From positions 1 through 15,947 of the forward strand of contig PIVW01000082.1 in the NCBI GenBank assembly GCA_003353825.1: a stretch of DNA of 15,947 nucleotides, in the 5' to 3' direction. The notes under the pieces were generated by a model, which saw only the letters and a program-made list of their open reading frames with translations, was not told where the DNA came from and ran no database searches. Made by a program: the position numbers and the translations under genes. Of the stretch, positions 5,837 through 13,303 are shown piece after piece. This stretch comes from Chloroflexota bacterium (GTDB lineage Bacteria > Chloroflexota > Anaerolineae > J102). Each line of letters opens with the position of its first letter. The first letter of the stretch is position 1.

Positions 5837-7468
5837 TTACTCGGCGTCCATAAAGGGATACCGCCAGTCCTCGGGCGGGTCCAGCGTTTCCTTGATGGTG
5901 CGCACCGACATCCAGCGCGTCATATTGGTGGCGCTACCGGCTTTGTCGTTCGTGCCGGAGGCGCGCCCACCACCAAAAGGTTGCTGTCCGACCACGGCGC
6001 CGGTAGGTTTGTCGTTAATGTAGAAATTGCCGGCGGCGTTTTGCAGATAGTCGGCCATCTTCACAATGGCGAAACGGTCCTGGGCAAACACGGCGCCGGT
6101 CAAGGCATAGGGTGAAGTCTCATCGCACAGAGCCAAGGTCTCCTCTAACTGCTCGTCATCGTACACATAAATCGACATAACCGGGCCGAAAATCTCTTCA
6201 CACATGGTCTTCATGCGCGGGTTGGAGGTAACGACGGTGGTGGGCTCGATGAACCAGCCCTTGCTATCGTCGTAGCCACCGCCGGTGATGATCTCACTGT
6301 CGGGATCGGTTTTAGCATGCTCGATGTAGGCGGTGATCTCCTCAAAGGCGCTACGATCGATAACAGCGTTCATAAAGTTGCTAAAATCGATGGGATCGCC
6401 CATTTTAATCTGGCTGACCTCGGCCACGTACTTCTCCTTGAATTCGGGCCAGATCGAGCGGGGCACGTAGAGGCGAGAGGCCGCCGAACACTTTTGGCCC
6501 TGGTACTCGAAGGCGCCACGGATGGTGGCTGTTACCAGGGCATCGATATTGGCCGAACTGTGAGCGAAGATGAAATCTTTGCCCCCGGTTTCGCCGACGA
6601 TGCGCGGGTAATACTTCTTTTCGTGGATGGTGTCGCAGACGGTCTTCCACATGCCCTGAAAGACGGGAGTGGAACCTGTAAAATGGATACCGGCAAGATC
6701 GGGACTGGCCATGACCGGATTTCCAACCTGTCCACCTGAGCCAGGAATAAAATTGATGACGCCGTCGGGCATTCCTGCCTCGCGCAACAGTTGGAAGATA
6801 TAGTGGGCCGAATAAACAGCGCTGGACGCGGGCTTCCACAACACCACATTGCCGACCATGGCCGGTGCTGTGGGTAGGTTGGCGCCGATGGATGTGAAGT
6901 TGAAGGGTGAGACCGCAAACACAAACCCTTCCAACGGCCGATACTCCACCCGGTTCCACACGCCTGGGCCTGAGATAGGTTGCTCGGCCATGATCTGCGT
7001 CATGTAAAAGGCATTGAACCGCCAGAAATCGACGATCTCGCAGGCGGCATCGATCTCGGCCTGATAGACGGTCTTGGATTGCCCCAGCATGGTGGCTCCG
7101 TTGATAACCGGTCGCCAGGCGGCGGTGAGTAGATCGGCGGCTTTGAGGATGATCGAAGCGCGGTGCTCCCAGGGCATGGCCGCCCAGCCAGAACGGGCGT
7201 CGAGCGCGGCCTCTATGGCCATGTTCACTTCTTTTTCGCCCGCCTTGTGATAGACGCCAAGTTTGATGCTATGGTCATGCGGGGCGCGCATTTCGGCGAC
7301 GTTTCCTGTTTTGATTTCCTGACCGCCGATGAAGAGCGGGACCTCGATCTCCTGGGCTTGCATGTTCGCCAGCGTTTCTTTGAGCAGTGCTCTATCGGGG
7401 CTGCCCGGTTCATAAGACCGCACAGGGTCGTTGATGGGTTCAGGTATTTTGAAAAATGCGTTGGACAT
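5837..7468 (-). CDS. pruA: 1-pyrroline-5-carboxylate dehydrogenase (ALDH4 type)
   Basis: This enzyme oxidises L-glutamate 5-semialdehyde (open form of 1-pyrroline-5-carboxylate) to L-glutamate with NAD+, the last step of proline and part of arginine/ornithine catabolism. At 543 aa it matches the single-function ALDH4/RocA-like group rather than the large bifunctional PutA. Visible landmarks are SPFNF with the oxyanion Asn190, WKP (Lys212), FTGST (263-267) of the NAD site, GETGGKDF with Glu293, and GQKCSA with the catalytic Cys327. The N-terminal part RSYEPGSPDRALLKETL is typical of this group. CGGAG lies about 9 nt before the ATG. No proline dehydrogenase is present in the window. The FAD oxidoreductase upstream on the same strand is of a different family, and 466 bp with repeats separates them. 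Confidence 0.95.
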   Translation of the reverse strand: MSNAFFKIPEPINDPVRSYEPGSPDRALLKETLANMQAQEIEVPLFIGGQEIKTGNVAEMRAPHDHSIKLGVYHKAGEKEVNMAIEAALDARSGWAAMPWEHRASIILKAADLLTAAWRPVINGATMLGQSKTVYQAEIDAACEIVDFWRFNAFYMTQIMAEQPISGPGVWNRVEYRPLEGFVFAVSPFNFTSIGANLPTAPAMVGNVVLWKPASSAVYSAHYIFQLLREAGMPDGVINFIPGSGGQVGNPVMASPDLAGIHFTGSTPVFQGMWKTVCDTIHEKKYYPRIVGETGGKDFIFAHSSANIDALVTATIRGAFEYQGQKCSAASRLYVPRSIWPEFKEKYVAEVSQIKMGDPIDFSNFMNAVIDRSAFEEITAYIEHAKTDPDSEIITGGGYDDSKGWFIEPTTVVTSNPRMKTMCEEIFGPVMSIYVYDDEQLEETLALCDETSPYALTGAVFAQDRFAIVKMADYLQNAAGNFYINDKPTGAVVGQQPFGGGRASGTNDKAGSATNMTRWMSVRTIKETLDPPEDWRYPFMDAE

Positions 7469-7622
7469 GGAAAAAATCTCCGTGATAATGGGGGATTGGT
7501 GTTGGTAGATTCGATGGGTAAAAATATGTGAATTGTCGGTTTATTTGTAACACAGTAGACCGGGATTGGCGTTGATGTAACTCAGGGGCTTCTCTCCCGG
7601 ACACTTCTATCAACTGTCTTTC

Positions 7623-7663
7623 CTTCGATTTCACTCAGGACAGGTCTGAGTGGGTTTTCGAAG
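7623..7663. repeat. Interrupted hairpin in the pruA upstream region
   Basis: CACTCAG (7632-7638) and CTGAGTG (7646-7652) pair around a 7-nt loop. Outside them CTTCGA (7623-7628) pairs with TCGAAG (7658-7663). The same outer arms and 'CACTCAGGACAGG' core are familiar from dispersed REP-like sequences. It could also end leftward transcription from the oxidoreductase gene. Confidence 0.65.
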
Positions 7664-7724
7664 CCGACACACATCAAAAGACACGGACTTTGGTACTGAA
7701 ACATTGTTTATGAGGCCGACTTTA

Positions 7725-7815
7725 GCGAAGAATCTGGCGATTCACGCGCCGCGAGACCCTTCACTGGTGTTTCGTGATCATGTGAGTTGTGTGCTTGACT
7801 CGTTCAGGGTGACAC
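7725..7815 (-). repeat. REP-like intergenic element ('GTCACCCTGAACGAG...GATTCTTCGC' type)
   Basis: Read on the minus strand it opens GTGTCACCCTGAACGAG, has GTGAAGGGTCTCGCGG in the middle and closes CAGATTCTTCGC. This resembles a common class of dispersed elements ('GTCACCCTGAGCGAAG...AAGGGTCT...GATTCTTCGCT'). It lacks coding frames of interest. Confidence 0.6.
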
Positions 7816-7858
7816 GATAGAAAAGTGTTCAGTAGTGTATCAGGGGCATGATCTGCCC

Positions 7859-7930
7859 GGTTTTCTGGTTTACCGGTTTACCGGTTTACTGCCTTACCAG
7901 TTTCCTGGTATACCCGTTTCCTATCTTACG
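7859..7930 (+). repeat. Degenerate octamer array, GGTTTACC-like x9
   Basis: Nine consecutive 8-nt units fit the frame GGTTTTCT, GGTTTACC, GGTTTACC, GGTTTACT, GCCTTACC, AGTTTCCT, GGTATACC, CGTTTCCT, ATCTTACG. Units 2-4 are almost identical and later ones drift while keeping the 8-nt period and the TT-x-C core. The array ends just before the stop codon (7937-7935) of the FAD oxidoreductase gene. Confidence 0.85.
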
Positions 7931-7934
7931 ATCT

Positions 7935-9308
7935 TTACAATTGGCTGGAGTCCTCCCACCGCGACATCCGTTCCACATAGGCCGGATCGTCATAGCGATT
8001 CAGGTGAAAAGAGGACGCGTAGTTGGGCAAAGTGCTTCCAGACACATGCAAGGCCAGCAGTTCGCCGGCTGCTGCCGCTGCCATCAGACCAAAGCCGGAC
8101 AGGGCGCCGATAAGATACGCACCTTCCACGGGCAACGGGCAGATCAAGGGCCGGTTTTCGCCGGTTTTCATGTAATATCCACCATCGACTACCGGTTTTG
8201 GCATCTGCTCGATATAGTGACTCAAGCCGCGGATCATCCTGGCCATGCCTCGTAAGACGATTTCGGGGAACTCCGGCTCGACGGGGATGGGGAAGGTGGG
8301 TGGCTTCGGATCAACATGGTAGGGCCAAAGCATGAGGAGGATAGGGCTGTCTTCTCCACCATCTGGACGGCGGTGCACGGCCGGGGGGAATCTATCAAGC
8401 AACCAGCGCGTATCCTCAAATTCGGCCCATGTTTCGCGTTCTTCAGCCGACCACGAGAGGTTCTGAGGATCAGCCCAGATGGTCATCGGCGCCTGGCGGG
8501 GGACGATGTGTACAGGGTCATTGAAATTCAATTTGAGATGTAGTTCAGAGAGGATCGGTAATTCCAAATCTAGCATGTTACCAATCTCGCCGACGAAGGG
8601 GCCCGCGGCATTGACGAATCGCGAGGTCGATATCACCTCCGAGGCGCTGCCTGACGTGATTTTCACGCCGGCCACCCTATTCCCTACCACCTGCACATCT
8701 TCAACCCGACCTTCGACCAGGCTAGCGCCTGCCTTCAGCGCCTGCTCCAACATAAACATTCCCAACTGCTGGCCGCTAAACCAGCCACAACGCCGGACGT
8801 GCAATACTGCGATAGTGTCCTCAGCCAGATATGAAAAGTGCTGCCGGATCAGGTTCAGATCGAGAATAAGGTCGGATCCGATCGGCTGGTCGAGATAGCC
8901 CTCCGGCGGGGCAGGTAGGTAGGGCGATTCCCCGGACTGGCCGGTGTGATAGCGCACGGGTCCGGCCCCCAGGCGCGCCACCTCTTCTGCCAGCAACCCG
9001 AAATCGTCGATGCGGGCTGTATCCGCTGTAACATAGAGATAACCCCGTCGATTGAGCAGAATGCGATTATCGCCCTCCGCGGCGAATTCTTCCAGCAGAT
9101 CGATACTGCGATTCATCAGCCATACCATGGCGTCATCGGGGCCGGGCCACCAATTGCGATAACCCTCGGATGATTTATCGCTGGTCAGAGACATGGGTGG
9201 GCGGGCATCCACCAGAAGCACATCGCTCATACCCTGGCGAACGGACAACAGATGATAGGCGGCGGCGATTCCGGCTCCGCAGATGACGATCTCAGTTCGC
9301 GAGATCAT
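7935..9308 (-). CDS. FAD-dependent oxidoreductase, DAO family
   Basis: From the ATG at 9308 this 457-aa protein begins with the FAD-binding Rossmann motif IVICGAGIAAAYHL (8-20). Here the third glycine of GxGxxG is alanine. Asp34 is placed for the ribose contact. Next comes TSDKSSEGYRNWWPGPDDAM, seen in a subgroup of DAO-family enzymes related to sarcosine and D-amino-acid oxidases. The C-terminal GENRPLICPLPVEGAYLIGALSGFGLMAAAAAGELLA is the usual FAD-closing segment. It probably oxidises a secondary amine or amino acid, but the substrate is not readable. A longer frame to 9491 exists, but the extra 61 residues overlap the decayed recombinase on the same strand in another frame and lack family character. 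No strong Shine-Dalgarno sequence precedes the ATG. The gene is divergent from the lyase gene at 9707. Confidence 0.88.
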   Translation of the reverse strand: MISRTEIVICGAGIAAAYHLLSVRQGMSDVLLVDARPPMSLTSDKSSEGYRNWWPGPDDAMVWLMNRSIDLLEEFAAEGDNRILLNRRGYLYVTADTARIDDFGLLAEEVARLGAGPVRYHTGQSGESPYLPAPPEGYLDQPIGSDLILDLNLIRQHFSYLAEDTIAVLHVRRCGWFSGQQLGMFMLEQALKAGASLVEGRVEDVQVVGNRVAGVKITSGSASEVISTSRFVNAAGPFVGEIGNMLDLELPILSELHLKLNFNDPVHIVPRQAPMTIWADPQNLSWSAEERETWAEFEDTRWLLDRFPPAVHRRPDGGEDSPILLMLWPYHVDPKPPTFPIPVEPEFPEIVLRGMARMIRGLSHYIEQMPKPVVDGGYYMKTGENRPLICPLPVEGAYLIGALSGFGLMAAAAAGELLALHVSGSTLPNYASSFHLNRYDDPAYVERMSRWEDSSQL

Positions 9309-9399
9309 GTGGCAATGCTTGGCAGTTGAAGGGCGAAACGCACCACACTCCCAGTAGCAGATACATAACGATGGCTGTTGCGAGTAGCGGTACGGGCAT

Positions 9400-9627
9400 T
9401 CATCCCCAAATGGTTGCTTTGTAAGTGGAATGACATAGTAGGCGTCGGGCAGAGTTGTAATACCATCGTTCACCCTCATAAGCAGGCACATGTTGCTGAT
9501 TCAGGCGTTTTGTTATCTCGCAGATGGATAGGCAATCCTGAGTGTACCATAAGAATATCTGACTGACGATGATAGCTTGAGCGTCATCAACCTGCCAGAG
9601 ACTGCCCTGCTGAGGGGTGGACGCCAG
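9400..9627 (-). pseudogene. Remnant of a serine site-specific recombinase (Recombinase domain)
   Basis: The translated stretch VDDAQAIIVSQIFLWYTQ, then LSICEITKRLNQQHVPA, then ERWYYNSARRLLCHSTYKATIWG follows the Recombinase domain (PF07508) pattern 'E/D-A-x-I-V-R-x-I-F-x-W-Y...L-S-I-R-x-I-x-x-x-L-N-x-x-G-I-P...W-x-x-x-T-V-x-x-I-L-x-N-x-x-Y-x-G'. Only about 75 residues remain. The N-terminal resolvase catalytic domain with its serine is missing and the frame stops at 9402-9400. It lies between two divergent genes and marks a decayed mobile element or phage integrase. The rest of this 398-bp gap shows no gene. A 10-bp palindrome, GTATCGATAC, lies near 9672-9681 ahead of the lyase start. Confidence 0.75.
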
Positions 9628-9706
9628 GTAAAGGGTTATTTGGTTATTTATAGTAACATGTGCAGGTATAGTGTATCGATACCCACGCACCACGCAACAC
9701 GAACCC

Positions 9707-11050
9707 ATGCCTTCACACGTCATCGACTCAAAGATATTCAAAGATATGTATGGCACCAAAGAGTTGCGCCAGGTGTTCTCTGATGAGAATATGCTTCAAT
9801 GTTGGCTCGATTATGAGGCTGCGTTGGCGCGAGCAGAGGCTGCCGTGGGTCTGGTTCCTGCCGAGGCTGCGGTCGAGATCACGCGTATGGCCCGGGTTGA
9901 GTACATCGACTTCGACAAGATGAAGGAGGGGATCGATCTCGCTACACACGAGTTGGTGCCCATGATCTGGCAGCTAGATGCACTCTGCGAGGGCGGGGCG
10001 GGGCGGTATGTACATTGGGGCGCGACCACGCAGGATGTTACCGACACGGGTCTGGTTCTGCAGATGAAAGCTGCCCATGCCATTTTCCGGCGGGATTTGC
10101 AGAGTCTGGCTGAAGAGTTGGCTGCTTTAGCCCGACGAGAACGAGATACCCTCATGGCGGGTCGCACTCATGGCCAGCATGCCCTGCCCATCACCTTTGG
10201 CTACAAGGTCGCTATTTGGCTCTCCGAAGTTCGCCGGCACATCGAACGCATGAACGAGATCGAGCCACGCCTTCTGGTCGGGCAATTTGCCGGAGCTGCG
10301 GGAACACTAGCGTCAGTGGGGGAGCGGGGTCTGGAGATCCAACGTTTGCTCATGGCCGACCTGGGTTTGGGTGTCCCAGACATCTGCTGGCACCCCGCCC
10401 GTGATCGTCTGGCTGAGTATGTTTCGCTTCTGGCCCTGATCGCCGGTACGATGGGCAAGATCGCTCATGAGATTATCCTTTTGCAGAAATCGGAGGTAGC
10501 CGAGATCGAGGAACCCTATGAACGGGGTAAAATCGGCTCCAGTACCATGCCCCATAAACGCAACCCCATGCTTTGCGAAGGCATCCTCGCTGAAGCGCGC
10601 ATGGTTCGAGGACTTGTGCCCGTTATCATGAATGCGATGGAAGCCGAACATGAGCGTGACTGGAGTTCCATGTACATCGAGTGGGCGACTCTCCCCGAAG
10701 CTTGTATTCTTAGCGGCGGGGCTATCGCTCACACGTTAACGGCCATCCGGGGGCTGATTGTTTATCCCCAGCGCATGCGTCGTAACCTCGATGTACTGCA
10801 CGGCCTTATCTTATCGGAGGCTGTGATGTTGCAACTAGGCCAGTATCTTGGCAGGCAAACTGCCCACGAGGTCGTACACCATGCTTCGATGCTTGCTTTC
10901 GAACAGGAACGGCCTCTACGTGCTCTGCTGCTAGAAGACCCTCGTGTAACCAAGCATCTAAGCGCCGAATCGATCTCAGACATGCTGCGACCAGAAGCCT
11001 ACACCGGCCTGTGCGGTGACTTCGTGGATCGCCTGGCAGGACATCCCTAG
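9707..11050 (+). CDS. Lyase of the adenylosuccinate lyase / fumarase superfamily
   Basis: This 447-aa enzyme of the fumarase/aspartase superfamily performs anti beta-elimination, usually releasing fumarate or a cis,cis-muconate-type product. It shows three conserved regions: ATHELVP (His81), HWGATTQDVTDT (103-114) with GRTHGQHALP (152-161, His155 and His158), and the signature GSSTMPHKRNP (277-287) with catalytic-loop serines. A C-terminal helical domain of the adenylosuccinate lyase type follows. It resembles both PurB and 3-carboxymuconate cycloisomerase (PcaB). Its place beside VOC and UxaA genes, with no purine genes nearby, makes a catabolic role more likely than purine synthesis. A GTG at 9671 extends the frame by 12 residues. 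I prefer the ATG at 9707 (MPSHVIDSKIF), where similarity starts, although no clear Shine-Dalgarno sequence precedes either. Confidence 0.87.
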   Translation: MPSHVIDSKIFKDMYGTKELRQVFSDENMLQCWLDYEAALARAEAAVGLVPAEAAVEITRMARVEYIDFDKMKEGIDLATHELVPMIWQLDALCEGGAGRYVHWGATTQDVTDTGLVLQMKAAHAIFRRDLQSLAEELAALARRERDTLMAGRTHGQHALPITFGYKVAIWLSEVRRHIERMNEIEPRLLVGQFAGAAGTLASVGERGLEIQRLLMADLGLGVPDICWHPARDRLAEYVSLLALIAGTMGKIAHEIILLQKSEVAEIEEPYERGKIGSSTMPHKRNPMLCEGILAEARMVRGLVPVIMNAMEAEHERDWSSMYIEWATLPEACILSGGAIAHTLTAIRGLIVYPQRMRRNLDVLHGLILSEAVMLQLGQYLGRQTAHEVVHHASMLAFEQERPLRALLLEDPRVTKHLSAESISDMLRPEAYTGLCGDFVDRLAGHP

Positions 11051-11074
11051 CTGTCGGCCAGTCCTTTATAAATC

Positions 11075-11107
11075 AAAAGGAAAAGTGCAAAAGTCAAAAG
11101 GTAAAAG
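11075..11107 (+). repeat. Imperfect AAAAG heptad array
   Basis: Five AAAAG cores begin at 11075, 11081, 11089, 11096 and 11103, so the steps are 6, 8, 7 and 7 nt. The units read roughly TCAAAAG or GTAAAAG. The array lies 24 bp after the lyase stop and resembles the other heptamer arrays in period, not in sequence. The rest of the 11051-11228 gap shows no gene. Confidence 0.7.
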
Positions 11108-11217
11108 TGTTGTCTGCTGTTTCGAAGATAACTGCAACTAGGATGACCAGCCCTCAAAATATTTTCATCGTTGGTGGTGAGCTAATGATCATAACGGCGC
11201 ATATTACATTCTACTCT

Positions 11218-11222
11218 AGGAG
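11218..11222 (+). promoter_or_regulatory. Ribosome binding site supporting a GTG start
   Basis: AGGAG lies 6 nt before the GTG at 11229 and is the only good start signal for the VOC gene. Confidence 0.75.
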
Positions 11223-11228
11223 ACAACC

Positions 11229-11711
11229 GTGCTAGTAGACGTCTGGCATTTCAGCTTCACAGTATCCGATATCGAACAATCCATTGCCTTTTATCGGGAT
11301 GTGCTGGGGATGGAATTACAGCATACTCAGGAACAGGCCAATGCTTACACCCGTAAATTCGTGGGTTATCCTGACGCCCATCTCAAGGTGGCGCAGTTCA
11401 AGCTGGGCGCCAAAGCGCCGCCCCTTTCCGGCCATATCCTGGAGCTGGTGGAGTATGTGGCGCCACTGGGTGTGAAGGTGGATACGGCTACACCCAATCC
11501 TGGTACGGCCCATTTAGCTTTCCAGGTTGATGATATTCATGCAGAATTCGCCCGTTTGCAATCACTGGGCGTGCGCTTCCGTAGTGAAGAGCCGATTGCC
11601 ATCGAGGCGGGTATCAACAGGGGCGGGTACACCTGCTACTTCCTTGATCCTGACGACATCACCTTGGAGATCATCCAGCTGCCTGTACATCGCCTGACCC
11701 CCACTGACTGA
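11229..11711 (+). CDS. VOC-family (glyoxalase/epimerase-like) metalloprotein
   Basis: This 160-aa protein has the paired beta-alpha-beta-beta-beta modules of the vicinal oxygen chelate superfamily: HFSFTVSDIEQSIAFYRDVLGM at the N-terminus and HLAFQVDDIHAEFARLQSLGV in the second module, ending YFLDPDDITLEIIQ. Likely metal ligands are His7, Glu72 or Glu75, His95 and Glu147, so it can probably hold a divalent metal. Members are glyoxalases, methylmalonyl-CoA epimerases, dioxygenases and antibiotic-resistance proteins, and the exact reaction is open. It starts with GTG behind a good AGGAG. Its TGA overlaps the ATG of the UxaA-family gene by one base (11711), which indicates translational coupling. 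An epimerase or isomerase step before the dehydratase is a reasonable guess. Confidence 0.85.
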   Translation: MLVDVWHFSFTVSDIEQSIAFYRDVLGMELQHTQEQANAYTRKFVGYPDAHLKVAQFKLGAKAPPLSGHILELVEYVAPLGVKVDTATPNPGTAHLAFQVDDIHAEFARLQSLGVRFRSEEPIAIEAGINRGGYTCYFLDPDDITLEIIQLPVHRLTPTD

Positions 11712-13303
11712 TGACAAACCAAACCATTGAACTCTCCCTCCCCTTATTGGACCGGCCTGTTCCGTTAGATGAGGTAGTAATCCGTCTGAATCAGCGCGAC
11801 CAGATCGGGCTGGCAAAGGTCAATCTGCACGCAGGCTCACAACTCGTTGCCGGCGATCAGGAAAAGGATACGCTAATAACGGTGCGGCAATTCATACCCA
11901 GCGGCCATAAGATCGCCCTGTGTAATATCACAACCCATGATATCATCTACCGCTATGGCCAGAAGATCGGTATTGCCAGCCGGTCGATAGAGGCCGGCGA
12001 GCATGTGCACAGCCATAATCTCAAGCTGCCGGATATACAACCTGGTGGCGAAGGTGGAACCAAACAGTTGGTGGGTAAGCCTGCAACCAAGGGAGCGTCC
12101 AGAACCTTTTTGGGCTATGCTCGCAGCAATGGTCGTGTCGGCACACGAAATTACATTGCAGTGATCTCAACCGCCAATTGTTCGGCCTCGGTCTGCGCTA
12201 AAATCGCCCATCATTTCACGAAGGAACGCTTGAGCGCTTTTGAGAACGTCGATGGGGTGATCGCTTTGACACATAACTCAGGCTGTAGCATTCGCCAGAA
12301 TGGGCCAGAATATGTGTGGTTGCAACGTGTGCTGGCAGGCATGGCCCATCATCCCAATGTTGGAGCCTATCTGCTGGTGGGACTCGGCTGCGAGGTCAAC
12401 CAGATCGCCGATTTGGCGCAGGCTTATGGCTTGAACTCTGATTCGGTTCCGATGTTCAGTCTATCCATTCAGGATCTGGGTGGGATCCGTAGAACCGTGC
12501 AAGCGGGGATCGATGCCGTCGAGAGCGTACTGCCGGCCGTGAATGAGGCTCGACGGACGCCTCGACCATTGTCCGGTCTGCACCTGGCGCTGCAATGTGG
12601 TGGCAGCGACGGCTGGTCGGGCGTGACTGCCAATCCGCTGGTGGGGCTGGTTGCAGACGAGGTCATAGGGCAAGGGGGGACGGCCGTGCTGGGAGAGACG
12701 CCCGAGATCTACGGTGCAGAGCATTTGCTTACACAACGCGCCGTTACACCAGCAGTGGCAGAGAAATTGTTGGAGCGAGTACAATGGTGGGAGGAGCATA
12801 CACGACTGTTCGGAACTGAGATCGATAACAATCCCACCCCAGGTAACAAGGCCGGAGGATTGACGAATATCGTCGAAAAAGCCCTGGGCGCTGTGGCAAA
12901 AGGGGGGAGTACTCCGCTAACCGCAGTTTATGAATACGCCGAACCTGTGTCCGCGCCCGGACTGACCTTTATGGATAGCCCCGGTAACGATCCGGCAGCC
13001 GTAACAGGACAAGTGGCCGGGGGTTGCAACCTGGTGTTGTTCACCACAGGGCGAGGTTCGGTATTTGGTTTTAAACCCTCACCTTCTATTAAAATCGCAA
13101 CCAATTCGGCGATGTACGATCACATGCTCGATGATATGGACTTCGATGCCGGGCGTGTTTTGTCCGGTAGCGACATGAATGAACTTGCAGATAGTCTGTT
13201 GAACCTGGTGATCGAAGTCGCCTCTGGTGAGCCCAGCAAGAGCGAAGTTCAGGATATCGGCGAACTTGAGTTTAGCCCCTGGCATTATGGTGAGACTGTG
13301 TAA
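11711..13303 (+). CDS. UxaA-family hydrolyase (altronate/galactarate dehydratase type)
   Basis: UxaA-family enzymes remove water (or sulfite, in sulfolactate lyase) from a 2,3-substituted hydroxy acid to give a 2-keto acid, using a metal centre. The 530-aa protein holds both parts in one chain: an N-terminal SAF domain (about 20-105, with GHKIAL and GEHVHSHN) and the large catalytic part. The latter shows GYARSNGRVGTRN (135-147), NCSAS (Cys157), HNSGCS (Cys192), GLGCEVNQ (Cys227), QCGGSDGWSGVTANP (Cys296), NPTPGNKAGGLTN and LFTTGRGS. Length fits altronate or galactarate dehydratase. Neighbouring genes are not those of a standard galacturonate or galactarate operon, so the substrate may differ. 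It overlaps the VOC gene by one base, and its TAA directly abuts the next ATG. Confidence 0.92.
   Translation: MTNQTIELSLPLLDRPVPLDEVVIRLNQRDQIGLAKVNLHAGSQLVAGDQEKDTLITVRQFIPSGHKIALCNITTHDIIYRYGQKIGIASRSIEAGEHVHSHNLKLPDIQPGGEGGTKQLVGKPATKGASRTFLGYARSNGRVGTRNYIAVISTANCSASVCAKIAHHFTKERLSAFENVDGVIALTHNSGCSIRQNGPEYVWLQRVLAGMAHHPNVGAYLLVGLGCEVNQIADLAQAYGLNSDSVPMFSLSIQDLGGIRRTVQAGIDAVESVLPAVNEARRTPRPLSGLHLALQCGGSDGWSGVTANPLVGLVADEVIGQGGTAVLGETPEIYGAEHLLTQRAVTPAVAEKLLERVQWWEEHTRLFGTEIDNNPTPGNKAGGLTNIVEKALGAVAKGGSTPLTAVYEYAEPVSAPGLTFMDSPGNDPAAVTGQVAGGCNLVLFTTGRGSVFGFKPSPSIKIATNSAMYDHMLDDMDFDAGRVLSGSDMNELADSLLNLVIEVASGEPSKSEVQDIGELEFSPWHYGETV

Larger units (their letters stand above)
7469..7934. other. 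Repeat-rich 466-bp gap between pruA and the FAD oxidoreductase gene
   Basis: No gene is apparent. From the pruA side, 7469-7620 holds the pruA leader with no convincing promoter. Then come an interrupted hairpin (7623-7663), a REP-like element (7725-7815) and an octamer array (7859-7930) that ends 4 bp from the stop codon of the oxidoreductase gene. Each is listed separately. Confidence 0.7.

Noticed and set aside
6405..6959. 184-residue frame inside pruA on the same strand
   Set aside because: It is rich in Arg and His with no domain character and lies wholly within the strongly supported dehydrogenase, so it is a shadow frame.
9309..9491. 61-residue N-terminal extension of the FAD oxidoreductase frame
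   Set aside because: It precedes the FAD-binding motif that normally starts this family and overlaps the recombinase remnant in another frame.
9672..9681. 10-bp palindrome GTATCGATAC as an operator for the lyase gene
   Set aside because: It is short enough to occur by chance, and no promoter boxes or regulator gene nearby support it.
9707..11050. Housekeeping adenylosuccinate lyase PurB
   Set aside because: Superfamily motifs fit, but catabolic neighbours, absence of purine genes and PcaB-like features make a firm purB call unsafe.
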